Source: Tulasnella sp. 424
Lineage: Eukaryota; Basidiomycota; Agaricomycetes; Cantharellales; Tulasnellaceae
Assembly (NCBI GenBank): GCA_019633425.1
Contig: WSUB01000304.1
Location: 1 to 19,601 of the forward strand
DNA: 19,601 nt
Reading direction: 5' to 3'
This document shows positions 1 through 9,467 of this stretch, piece after piece (the first letter of the stretch is position 1; each line of letters begins with the position of its first letter). The position numbers were made by a program, and so were the translations under genes. The notes beneath the pieces were generated by a model. It had not been told where the DNA came from. It made no database searches and was given only the letters and a program-made list of their open reading frames with translations.

Positions 1-364
1 GGGAGGTCTTTCCAACAGTGCCTGCGGATTTGGGGATCGACAGGGTTGACCAGCTTCCGGCCATCGAATCTTGACTTCCGACGGCCGTCAAGGGTGCGGC
101 GGTGGAGGCGGTGCCAGCGCCGGCGGTAGCACCTGATTTGGAATTTGGGTTGTTGTTCTTGGAGGGTGAGGGTGCAGCAGAGGTTGATGGGGAGGTGGTG
201 GTGGTGGAAGCGTCGGCAGCAATAGTGGCCGGTGCGTTTGTTGTTTGGGGTGCGGTCGCGGTGATGACGACGGGAGTGATCGGGATGGCAGGGTGAGGAG
301 GAGTGGCAGTAGTAGCGGGCCCGTCGAGTCGGGAAGTGGTAATGTGAGGAACCACAGCGAGCAT
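1..364 (-). CDS. N-terminus of an unidentified low-complexity protein (3' end beyond window)
   Basis: An open frame begins at an ATG (364-362) in the good context AAAAAAGATG and runs 121 codons to the left edge without a stop. The residues are dominated by Thr, Ala, Ser and Pro (for example VVITATAPQTTNAPATIAAD), with an Asn/Ser/Lys patch near residues 67-76 and a less biased stretch at the end (QDSMAGSWSTLSIPKSAG). No domain can be recognised. Disordered N-termini of this sort are common in fungal kinases, transcription factors and signalling proteins, but nothing here decides between them. The start is supported by the long CT-rich leader immediately upstream and by codons that avoid stops on this strand. 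Competing frames over the same bases lack an ATG in comparable context. The N-terminus call is fairly safe; the function is unknown. Confidence 0.6.
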   Translation of the reverse strand, partial: MLAVVPHITTSRLDGPATTATPPHPAIPITPVVITATAPQTTNAPATIAADASTTTTSPSTSAAPSPSKNNNPNSKSGATAGAGTASTAAPLTAVGSQDSMAGSWSTLSIPKSAGTVGKTS

Positions 365-930
365 CTTTTTTGATAGCGGTGTGCGGAGAGGTGGAGACGG
401 AAAGGGAGGTGAGATGGTGAGGGGAGGGGGAGGAGTGAGGGAAGGGAGAGGCGAGGGGAGGTGAGGGGGGAGAGTGGAAGATCAAGTGAAGAAGACGTGA
501 AAAAAGTTGCTTTTGATATTCTGAATTGTGGGAGGAGGAGTAGCGAGTTGGAATAGTAGCCAGTCCTTTGAGAGTTTCCGAGGAAGTGGGGAGTGCGGGG
601 AGAGCCGAGTGGAAGAAATTGGGAGTCCTCTCTCAACGTGCCAGAATGACGGATGCGATGTTTTGCCACAAGCTGTGGGTGTTTGTTCCTCTCCTCCTCC
701 GATGTTGATCGAATAGTGATCACAAAAGAAAGAAATATAGGTTAACTGTAGATAAAGAAAACGGGCTGAAAGGGAGAGATACGAGGAGGGGGGAGAGAGA
801 GGGGAGACGCGCGAGAAAAGGTGTGAGATGGATGTGTGGGGGGTATATGTAAAAAGGTGGTCGAGATGAGAGTGGGAGACTGATGAGAGGTCGGGAACGA
901 GCAAAATTCGGAAATCCCAAAAGAAGATGC
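365..930 (-). promoter_or_regulatory. Long pyrimidine-rich leader/promoter of the left-edge gene
   Basis: Read on the minus strand, this stretch is strongly CT-rich, especially 395-480 and 765-850, where runs of C and T continue for tens of bases with little A or G. Such tracts commonly mark promoters and 5' UTRs of basidiomycete genes. The position directly upstream of the ATG at 364 fits that role. No TATA box is evident, and the transcription start cannot be placed. Confidence 0.45.
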
Positions 931-2244
931 ACGTTGTGTCTTTTTTGGACTGACCACAGAGAGTGCGAGAGTAGAGAGAGATGAGAGAGACGTGGGGGGG
1001 CGATGCAAACCTTGTTGTAAATGGCAGGAGCGCATTACAAGGTTTCGTCGCCTCATGTCAGGGGCCATGCACCACAACACACAACGCACTCCATCCCTTG
1101 CTGCCAGACACGAGGCTCTCTCACAGCACAATTCCTTCCTTACGTAGAAATTCCCCTCCTCACTCACCTGTTCAAAGGCCTGTACATACCTATGCCACCG
1201 CACACCAAACGCAGCAACTGTCCCATGCGTCGGTGAATGCGTCTGGATCGTCGGTCGATTACCGTCCAGATTTCTCTAGATTGCAGTGGGACGGTCGAAT
1301 CGAACCCGCGCCTTGTTCATGACAAATGGCGTACTACGAACAGCACGTCATATTGCACGCATTCCGAGGGTCCCTGACGCTAGCACACTAATTCTAAAAT
1401 TCCCTAAAATTCCGATCGGAGGTTTGCGAATCTAGTTACAAAAAGAACACCCTGCTCTCTCACCATGCGCAAGACACTCCAAATCCAATCAGCCAGCTCA
1501 CAAAAGAAAAGAGAAAAAGGGCGTGTCACGCTTGACCATCTTGGTTTTAGCCCTTCTTTTCAACCGACAGCCCAAGGCAGCTCCAACCATCAATCAACCC
1601 GCAGCACCCTTAAAACGTCTGTAGTGTGTTCGCGCACGCGTGTTTCTGGTTACTCCACATCAGACGCGAACTCCAACTCGCCAGCATCCTCGTCATCCGA
1701 CATGTGCCGCCCGCCGGCTCTTGCTGTCGATGATGACGGGTGGATTATGTTATGCCTACGCGTGAGACCCGAACCGCGCCATCGATCACAAGGGCCATCC
1801 ACGAAAGGAAAATGAAAAAGAGCGCAACAGGGTCAGTACAATTTCCCCCCCGTCCTAGTTCCGCCGTCCCGAGAGGCGCGAGGCCAAGGGACGACACCGA
1901 AGCAAAAAATCGTAAGAGAATGGAGAGCGACAAGAAAATCAGGTCAAGTAACTTTTAGCATCGTAATAGTCATCTCCCGGCTTCACCGCAACGTCAGGAA
2001 CGTGGGCGAACCGTGCGGATCTTCCGCTGAATATGATTCGTCCTCAAAAGCGAGTAGGAAAAGCCGAACGTGGTCGGTCTCGGGAAACGGGAAAAAGCAA
2101 TCCCTTCCCGACCGTCGTTCGTTCGTCCGGTTCCCTCGACACGCCACACGTCTTGGTGAAACGTGCAGCCAAAGACAGTCGAAGGGGGAAAGAAAGAAAA
2201 AAAAAAGTGGGAAATAGGAAGGAACGAACCCAAGCAACGAGAAC
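931..2244. other. Intergenic stretch, no gene seen
   Basis: No frame here shows a recognisable domain, a good ATG context with sustained coding bias, or a convincing exon chain. The ORFs present are short and mutually overlapping. The right end (about 1983-2242) may hold a small terminal exon and the 3' UTR of the phosducin-like gene on the minus strand. Two tRNA-like fragments were examined in this window, one of them near 1300, and neither folds. Confidence 0.4.
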
Positions 2245-4058
2245 TCACTTTACCAACAACGCCTCCACGTCTCCCATCTCAATCGCATTCGCACCTCCAT
2301 ATCCAACCCCTCCTCCTTTCCCCGCAACCGAAGCAATGTCAAAGTCCACTCGAGGCCACGAAAACGCCAATTCACCACCGCGGTAGACCAACATGGTCGG
2401 CAAGACGTCGTAGTCCGGTTCCAGTTCCCCTTCGTCTTCGTCGAATTGATCGTCGTCCTCGTCACCGTCAGCTGGATACGCTCCGACGAACCCGGCGGCC
2501 GCTCCCGTATCGTCTTCTGAATCCGATTCGTCTGGATCCCGATATCGCTTCCCACCGCCGCTGTTCTTCTTACTGGGTCCCGGATTCCTCCTAAAGGTCG
2601 AACTCCGGTGCGAGAATGATGATGTCGACGAGGGCAAGTTCGAAGACCCGTTGTTGGTCGCGAATCCGATAGCCCCAGCTCTAGCCCGGAGGAACTTGAC
2701 GTTCGGGTAGAGCCGAGCTAGGGAGGACAAGTGGGAATCGAGTATAGCGCATCTGCCGAGACTCTGGTATTGTTTTTTTTTTTTGTTCGTGGTCGTAAAG
2801 GGTTGGTAGCGCGTCAAGGGATAAGAGGAAGTGTTGTTAGCTTGTGTGCGTGGCAGGGCGAAAAACGGACAGAGACTACGACCGCAAAAGCAAGTGTACG
2901 AACGAGAGATGAAGTTATTGAAGCAATAACGCGTGCTTCATTAGGCTGAGCTCAAACGTGTTCACCAAAAACCCTCAAATCTCCTCCATTCCCGGCGAAT
3001 GGAGTTGAGGTCAAAATGGCATTGCGTCCGCCTCGCACCCCCACTCAGACCCAGAAAAAACAACAACAAAAGGACCCTCTGTGCTAGCCCGTTTGCCAGA
3101 ACAGCCACTGGACAAAGGCATGAGGTTGCAGCCAAAGGGAGCGAGGTAAACCACTCAACCAACACCACCTCTCCGTGCAGTCCGTTAGACACCAACATCA
3201 ACGCCAACACAACTCGGCATTCCCCGGACACTGAACACGCGCACATGCACGCACCCAGCTCCTCAACAACCAGCACACGCCGGGGAAAAGTGTAAATCGT
3301 GAAGGAGAAATAAAGGCGATGAAAAGAAAGGGGGAGAAGAACGGAAAAGAACGAAAATCGGGAGTCACCGAAAACCCAGCAAAACTACTCACCCCATCGT
3401 AGATATGCACAACGACCCAAACCTCCTTGGGCACCTTCTCAACAGCTTCCACAAACCCACCAACACCAACTTCCCTTAAGTGTCCATAAAGAACACCACC
3501 TCCACCATTCGCTCCTCCTCCTCCGCCCGTTCGTCCACCGGCTTTCAACTCCTCCATCCGCCGTCTCCTCCATTCTTCCACCCCACCCCAAGCGTCTCCT
3601 TCCCTTTTCTGATCCTCCGCTCCCTTTGATGAAGAAGCAGCCGTCGAATCGAGCTCCTCCAAATACGAAGGGACGCTAAAATCCATCTTTTGCTGCCGGA
3701 CAGCGAGATCTTCCATCTCTTTTTGAATTCGCTCTAGATCCCGAGAACGCGCTTCGTCGCGATCCCGTATGACGCCTTTTACGCCGGTTCGGCCGGGACC
3801 TAGTCCGATCGGCTCGTGTTGGGCGTCGGACGCTGCGACGGCAGCGGCGGCGGTTGCTGACGAAGATTGGCGGTTCCCGATGTAAGACGTTCCTTGGCCT
3901 TCACCATCGGAATCGTGTTGAGCTGGGACGGGGAACGGGTCTGGTGAAGGTGAGCGAGAGGAGGATGGGGATCCTCCTCGGCGGGGTGAATCGTCTCCCC
4001 CTCTCCCGTTGAATAGGGCTCCGGACAGGACGAGTTCCTCAAGGACGTCGCCGTTCAT
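2245..4058 (-). CDS. PhLP1: Phosducin-like protein (PhLP1 type), two exons
   Basis: Exon 1 is 4058-3393 and exon 2 is 2763-2245, giving 394 aa; the 629-nt intron (3392-2764) runs GTGAGT to CAG. The start sits at MNGDVLEELVLSGALFNG. Residues 91-99 read TGVKGVIRD, matching the TGPKGV motif that identifies the PhLP1/phosducin class. The thioredoxin-like domain starts near residue 189 (YGHLREVGVGGFVEAVEK, then VWVVVHIYDG). It continues across the splice as SLGRCAILDSHL, ARLYPNVKFLRARAGAIGFA and VLPTMLVYRGGEL. An acidic, low-complexity insertion of roughly 85 residues separates the last two blocks. Family members are cytosolic co-chaperones of CCT that help fold and assemble G-protein beta-gamma. 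The apparent stop overlaps a GTGAGT donor, so a short terminal exon downstream is possible. The family call is firm; the exact C-terminus is not. Confidence 0.9.
2764..3392 (-). other. Unusually long intron of the phosducin-like gene
   Basis: At 629 nt this intron is roughly ten times longer than most others in the window (51-71 nt; the septin first intron is 148 nt). Donor GTGAGT and acceptor ACCAG are canonical, and a CTTGACG branch-like site lies about 50 nt before the acceptor. It holds a perfect inverted repeat at 2914-2930 (GTTATTG, three-base loop, CAATAAC). Open frames inside it have no recognisable domain. Confidence 0.7.
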
Positions 4059-5251
4059 CTTCTCCTAGTATCCAAGAATAGAGATATCTCTAAGTCTTGC
4101 TCTTTGCGTTTGTAGTAGATAGTCGAATCGAGTTTGATGGTGTATGGATTGATAATGTTGATGTGGGCTACATCTTGACTGGCCGAGATGAAAATCCGTA
4201 GAACTGGCTTACATGTTATTTCGAACCCTCCTTTCCCCAAGCTTGGCCCTGACTTTCCGACGCCACACACAATCCGCTGCCCTCGTTCATCTGCCGAGTT
4301 TCCCTATCGTTTAGGGGCACAAAACGCGCCTTTATCTCTTGCACTTCTCTCCCCGAGTCGATAGAGCCCACATGATCGGTGCGATTAACAAGAAAAGGGA
4401 GAGATTCACCAGATTTGCAAATTGCAAAGCCCTTTTTGGAATTAATTAAATGCCAGAGAGCTTTTCCAGACGCGAAGGTCGGAATGTCATTCGAAAATGG
4501 GAAGAGCCGTGAAAGCGGGTCTGGGCGAATGGTGATAAATCGCTCAGCTCGACGATCTGAGATGGGTTTGTACCCGAGGGAACGTCGTTGGCGGAGATTA
4601 CAATGGAGAAGCAGGAGAACGATAAACGATGCCTAGGTGCAAAACACAAGGAAGAGAAAGGAGATAGAAAGGGCGTTGTCGAGCGTGCAAGCTGTCTGAC
4701 GCAACCTAGGATGACCTTGCCAGGGAGGGCGAACCTCATGGAGCAAGAACGAACGAGAGCTCAGCACTGAGCAGAAGCCTCATAGCCAAACTCGGCATGC
4801 TTGGGCAACAATTTTGGCGATCATTGGAATTACAAGTCTCCGAGTGATCGAGGGGCCACTTTGTTATTGGAGACGCTAATTAGTGCTTGCCAGCATTCAC
4901 GTTCTGGCCGGGTCTTTTCAACACTGGTCCAGCTGCCAAGCAAACCCCATAGCCTAAAGCAAGTAGTGCTAGCGATAGCGATTAATTGCGTCTCCGAGCG
5001 ACCACTTAAGGTATAGTATCACGACGCGTTGGGTGAACCCCCCTCCTCCCCTCTTTCGGTTCCAGCCACCGCCAGATACCAGAGTCGCCTCCACCCCAAA
5101 TGACCTATCACACTAAACTATCCACCTCAGTCCCTTCTAGACCTCTGCTCATACTCACTGCACCCAGCCGTGACCAGTCCTTCCAGGTCGTTGGAGCCCA
5201 TCCCATACTCGGAGCCACGACCCCAAACGACCAAGCTGCAAATATCTTCCC

Positions 5252-5539
5252 ATGACATCGAGCCCAAATCCAGACCGTCCGCCCTTTCCAACACAGCCGC
5301 TATCATCTCGAAACCCGATCCTCAGGCTCTGGCTCACGAAGTACAAGAAATCTCCCCACTCTTTCCCATTGCAAATCTCGGGCCTGCCCTCATCGTCCGA
5401 TCGTTCCTCATTGGACCCTCACCGTCCCTTGTTCGATAAGCACCCGCGTTTGAAAAGCTCGGGCCAAAAGAACTCCGATGATTTGTTAATCTCTAAAAGG
5501 GTCCCGCCCGCCTCGGTGTGGGAGCGTCGCATGAAGTGA
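5252..5539 (+). CDS. Weak candidate: small hypothetical ORF
   Basis: This 95-residue frame starts with MTSSPNPDRPPFPTQ and ends VWERRMK. It is Pro/Ser-rich with a basic middle (LWLTKYKKSP). Nothing in it resembles a known family. A CT-rich tract about 190 nt upstream and a TATAGTA-like string at 5012 would suit a promoter. A 51-codon ORF (5100-5255) lies just upstream and its stop overlaps this ATG as ATGA. It could be a genuine small gene, an exon of something longer, or chance. Confidence 0.18.
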   Translation: MTSSPNPDRPPFPTQPLSSRNPILRLWLTKYKKSPHSFPLQISGLPSSSDRSSLDPHRPLFDKHPRLKSSGQKNSDDLLISKRVPPASVWERRMK

Positions 5540-5984
5540 GAAACAAGATGCAGATTAGATACGCCATTTTGACAGAGTTCACCCCCTAATAACGGACTCA
5601 AACGGAATTCGAATTAGTGCTGAGCACCTTACCTAGCGAAATTGAACTTGTCGCTGTCTCATTCCTCGCCTCTAGATCTCGCGCTCCCGAACTGTGAAAT
5701 TAGAGCTTGTCTATCCAAAGGCCTAGACATCATCGCCACGGTCCTTAACGTGAGTGTAAACCCAGAAGGTTGTACCACATCACGAAAAGCTTCTGTGTGA
5801 AAAAAGAAAACGCCTTGGATAAGAATCGATCCCGGTTCTCCGGTCGGCGAGTAGCCGCCCACCTTCTAATTAAACCATCACCTTCCGCGCGCGATAACGA
5901 CGTGCGCGCTTTGGTTCCTGATGTGATCTCGTCCCGATGCGATTGGACGCCTTTTTATCTAAGTCACTCCTTTAACAGTTATTT

Positions 5985-5992
5985 GATATAAA
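5985..5992 (+). promoter_or_regulatory. TATA-like element upstream of cyanase
   Basis: GATATAAA lies about 125 nt before the cyanase ATG and is followed by a C/T-rich stretch reaching the start codon. It is the best core-promoter candidate in this gap. A CGATAA motif at about 5890, of the type bound by fungal GATA nitrogen regulators, lies just upstream; the motif is too short to be more than suggestive. Confidence 0.35.
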
Positions 5993-6115
5993 GGCTCATC
6001 CCTGTAGAATGAAAAGGGAGCAGAGTGTCAACTTCGACTATCACCCGGGTTCATCTTTCGCTGCACAGGGCCGGCCGTCCCGTAATCTCCCACCTCGCTC
6101 CTAGCTAGCCCAACC

Positions 6116-6984
6116 ATGTCGACGGTAAGTTCAGATAAACCGAGTCCGAGAGGGCCATCCGTGCTAACTAGGATGAACAAAAGCCTGCTGTCTCAGGACA
6201 AGAGTACATTCGGACCGAAGCACCCTACAGAGACCTCGGAGCGGCCGCTCAACTTTTGTTCGCCGCCAAAGCTAAGAAAGGTCAGATCTTTCTCTAAGTG
6301 GAAGCCCACTAGAAGAGAGAGAAAGCCTCACGTACCAGTGGATCACAGGATGTACTTTCGAAGACATCGGTAAAGAAATCGGCCGAGACGAAGTTTGGGT
6401 GGCTTCCGTATTCTACGGCCAGGCCATCCCCACTGCAAACGACGTTGAAGGCATAGCCAAGTACTTAGACATCAACGTCGAAGGTCTGTCTACTGAACTC
6501 AAGAGGTCTGGATTCATTCATCGCGGCGACCTGGGCCCAATGCCGCCAAAAGACCCAGTTATTTATCGGTTATATGAGGTAATAAGGACTGCTTTCATTA
6601 CACCCACATGGCAATTAGACTTGCCTGACCTTGCGATGACAGCCTGCTGACGAACTGCTGACGAACTGCTTTGTACACACATAGGGTATCATGGTCTATG
6701 GGTATCCCATCAAGGTTAGAGTCGTCGAGGCACGTCTTTGCCACGATGGGGCTAACTGAAATCCCCATCCGTCGGCTGTAGAGCGTCATCCACGAGAAGT
6801 TCGGAGACGGGATCATGAGCTTAATCGATTGCAAAGTCCACGTCGACCGGAAACCCGATCCAAAAGGAGACCGCGTCCTTCTGACCTTTGAGTACGTCAA
6901 AGTTGGCATCGTCCTTCGGGAAGTCACGGCTGACCAAGTTCGCCTCCCTACAGTGGGAAGTTCCTTCCTTATGCGACCTGGTAG
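6116..6984 (+). CDS. cynS: Cyanate hydratase (cyanase), six exons
   Basis: Exons are 6116-6124, 6184-6280, 6349-6578, 6685-6714, 6782-6891 and 6954-6984, giving 168 aa. Cyanase converts cyanate and bicarbonate to ammonia and carbon dioxide through carbamate, acting as a cytosolic homodecamer that detoxifies cyanate and can supply nitrogen. The N-terminal helix-turn-helix-like part reads [10 protein letters not shown] then [21 protein letters not shown]. The catalytic part includes [14 protein letters not shown] sequence (here [17 protein letters not shown]) and KFGDGIMS. The catalytic triad is complete: Arg109, Glu112 and Ser135, each exactly 13 above E. coli Arg96, Glu99 and Ser122. The protein ends with the conserved GKFLPY followed by ATW. 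The first exon is only three codons and the fourth only ten. The gene is convergent with clpX, 185 bp apart. Confidence 0.96.
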
Positions 6985-7169
6985 ATCAGATTCGCTGCTG
7001 TTCCTCAATTTGAAGTACAGTTGGATCAATGTAATACTTCTATTTAATGAAAAAAAGCACAAGGCTCTTGACACTGGGATTCGGCCGTTCGGTCGAAGCG
7101 AGTCGTCCGTAAAAAGCCCTTCACAAAATACACTGGAGCAACTCTGCTGTCTAAAATTTTCTAAAATAT

Positions 7170-9460
7170 TCAAGGGAAATTGGAGCCACCGGAAGCCCGC
7201 CGCTTGACTCGCTCGGGTGCTGCTGGAGTTTCGGTCTCCCCTTGGGGAGGTTCGGACTCGGGATCCACGGGTGGCTCAGCCTCTCCGTGTTCTGCAACGT
7301 CCCGAGCCTCCTCCGCAGCGAGCATAGAGTAAAAGGCTGCCCCCTCCGATCTCGACCAGTAATGAGCTGGACGTTCTCCTTTCACGACAGACTCGTCGAT
7401 CAGGACGTAGCGAACGCTCTACGGGGGTCAAATGTATTAGCGTCCAGTGGAACTCCAAAGCCTCGCTGACTTACCGAGCCTGGACATTCGTACATGGGAT
7501 CGAGAAGAAGTGCTTCCTATGGGGCAATTTAGTCATCTGACCTTTCGACGAGACTGAACGGGGAACTTACCATCACACTTCTCAAGCCTCGAGCACCTCC
7601 ACCTCGCTGTTGCGCGATCCGACATATTTCACGTAACGCCAAAGTGCTAAACCGGATTTCGACGCCAGAGTACGAGAACAGCGTTTCGTACTGCTTCGCT
7701 AATGCGCCTCTAACCTCGGTCAAGACTCGAAGCAAGTCGTCGATTGAGAGTTCATGGAGGACAGCTATTGTTGGCAAACGTGCAGTGAATTCGGGGATGA
7801 AGCTATACGTCGTCACTCGTCAGTCAGATTGGGAGCCTATCGGAACATTGCTCCTGCTCACCCGTATTGGTGAAGATCTCTGGGTTCGACCATGTCGAAT
7901 AAGTCAACCGCTTTGCCCTTCTCGTTGGATGTGAAGAACGGCATAAACCCGTTGCCGGTCGTCGATCCTTCCGACGATGAGGTTTGGTTTAGTCGCTTTA
8001 GGAGTGAATTATCATCCTTGTTCACAATCGGGGCGCCGAATCCTATCGACTGTGATCCGGTTGATGGTCAGTTTCCGACGATCGCCCAGATTAAACTTCG
8101 AGGACCTACGCCTTTAGCCACTCTGCTTTTCACAATCTTATCCAAGCCAACGAAAGCACCCGAGACAATGAATAATATGTCGGTCGTGTCAACTTGATAA
8201 GTTTCTGTCTTGGGAGGGGTTGGCGTCGAACTCCTCCGTCGACTAGGGGGTGGGGTGGCACCTTCTGCATTCGGATCTGGATTGCTCTTCGATGGCGGCG
8301 GCCCAGGTGGCGGCATCATATTGTCGAGGCCCCCACTCTTGACATTAACCATAGTTCCTTCAAGCATCCGTAATAACGCCTGTTGAACGCCCTCGCCGCT
8401 GACGTCCCTCCCGCCATCACCAGATGAAGCTGGCCCACTTCTCCGAGCCAGCTTATCTGCTTCGTCGATATGAACAATGCCCATTCCAGCCCGGCGCGCG
8501 TCCCAGTTGGCGGATTGAAGTAGGCGTTGTATTATCGACTCTACGTCCTCGCCGACATAGCCCGCCTGTGTCAATGCTATTAAAATTAGATACATCAGAT
8601 AAATTGACGGAGAGGTTAGGCCGGTGATCGTACTAGTGGCGTCTGATGTTGCCCATGGCACGTCAAGTATCTTCGCGAGTGTCTTGGATAGGAGCGTCTT
8701 CCCGGACCCCGTGGGTCCCAGCATTAGGACGTTGCTCTTCTCGAGGATAGGAGCCATAAGCCTGGATTGAAGGTGAGGGGGCGTAAAACGGCGTTGTGGG
8801 TGAGGGTGTAATGTGGCTCGTGACGGTCCAGCGATCGGGTCCTCAGTGAATCCCAACGGAGGCACTTCGACGATCGGGGAACCTTCTCGCCATTCCGGTG
8901 AGGCAGCCCCTGCTGAAGCACCATCTTCAAAAGCATTAAGGTTCGCACGAACTCGGTTGTAGTGGTTGAACACGCTTAAAAGGATTCGTCGAGGGACGTT
9001 CATAAGCCTTGGATCGGACAATGGGCCATATTTGTAAAGACTTACGCGACAGAAAGTATCTTCTTCGCACGTTCTTGCCCGACCACAAAAGAGTCCAGGT
9101 ACTGTACGAGCTATCAGTTCAATCTTAGTCAGTGTCTTCCTTGCCCTATAGATGGTTGATGCTCCCTACTTGTCGTGGACTGGATAGTCCCAATCCCCAA
9201 GGTGGCACTCCGCCCACGTGCATGAGTATGTTCGAATTCGGGTAGAATGTATTGAAACTGTTGGTATATTCTAGTCTACAAGCGTCTTCAAAGCTGTCGG
9301 TTCTTGCCTTCTGTTCGAGTCGTTGAGTACCGTACAATGCCTGGTCGTGTCGGGAGGTGTCGGTCGAGAGTGCGACTCCTGAGATCCCTGAGTTCCCCCG
9401 CCTTTGCCGCCTAAACACCGAGCATCCGTTCACCCAAACAAACCGCCACCTCGTTGCCAT
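7170..9460 (-). CDS. clpX: Mitochondrial ClpX-type AAA+ unfoldase, eight exons
   Basis: Exons are 9460-9170, 9110-9046, 8974-8634, 8576-8110, 8049-7862, 7802-7571, 7516-7475 and 7418-7170, giving 624 aa in frame. ClpX is an ATP-driven hexameric protein unfoldase of the mitochondrial matrix, working alone or feeding ClpP. Visible in order: [17 protein letters not shown] (98 on), Walker A GPTGSGKT (205-212), pore loop GYVG (238-241), Walker [10 protein letters not shown] (266-274), IGF loop SIGFGA (389-394), PEFTARLP, sensor-2 GARGLRS (520-526) and PGSSVRYVL. Pro-rich inserts lie at about 175-190 and 310-355. The bacterial zinc-binding N-domain is absent. The start is uncertain. [12 protein letters not shown] plus nearby Arg residues looks like a targeting peptide, but this ATG lies seven bases from the HSBP1 ATG. 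An in-frame ATG at 9223 would give 545 aa without that peptide. Confidence 0.92.
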
Positions 9461-9467
9461 TTCCTTC

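Larger units (their letters stand above)
4059..6115. other. 2-kb divergent intergenic region
   Basis: This lies between the starts of the phosducin-like gene (-) and cyanase (+). It must hold both promoters, but 2 kb is long for this gene-dense window. No family-level coding signal was found. A CT-rich tract at 5036-5065 precedes two small ORFs (5100-5255 and 5252-5539), listed separately at low confidence. No tRNA could be folded. Confidence 0.4.

Noticed and set aside
88..723. 211-residue minus-strand ORF rich in Pro, Leu and Ser
   Set aside because: It is a by-product of the CT-rich leader and reads the left-edge gene in the wrong frame; it lacks an ATG start.
1285..1375. tRNA-like string GAATCGAACCCGCG resembling a reverse-strand T-loop
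   Set aside because: The T-arm does not pair across the loop, and no A-box, D-arm or anticodon arm can be placed upstream, although a short GGGAC/GTCCC match exists at tRNA-like distance.
3198..3392. Continuation of the phosducin-like exon 1 frame past the donor
   Set aside because: After YDG the frame loses all family similarity and a GTGAGT donor lies exactly there. The domain resumes after the acceptor at 2764.
5815..5875. Second tRNA-like segment (AATCGATCCCGG with ATTAAACCATCA)
   Set aside because: Only a short GGCG/CGCC hairpin forms. The T-arm and acceptor stem do not pair.
8577..8633. ClpX frame reading straight through this stretch
   Set aside because: It is open by chance, but the insert is hydrophobic and interrupts the conserved [16 protein letters not shown]. 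Splicing GTACGA to AATAG restores it exactly.
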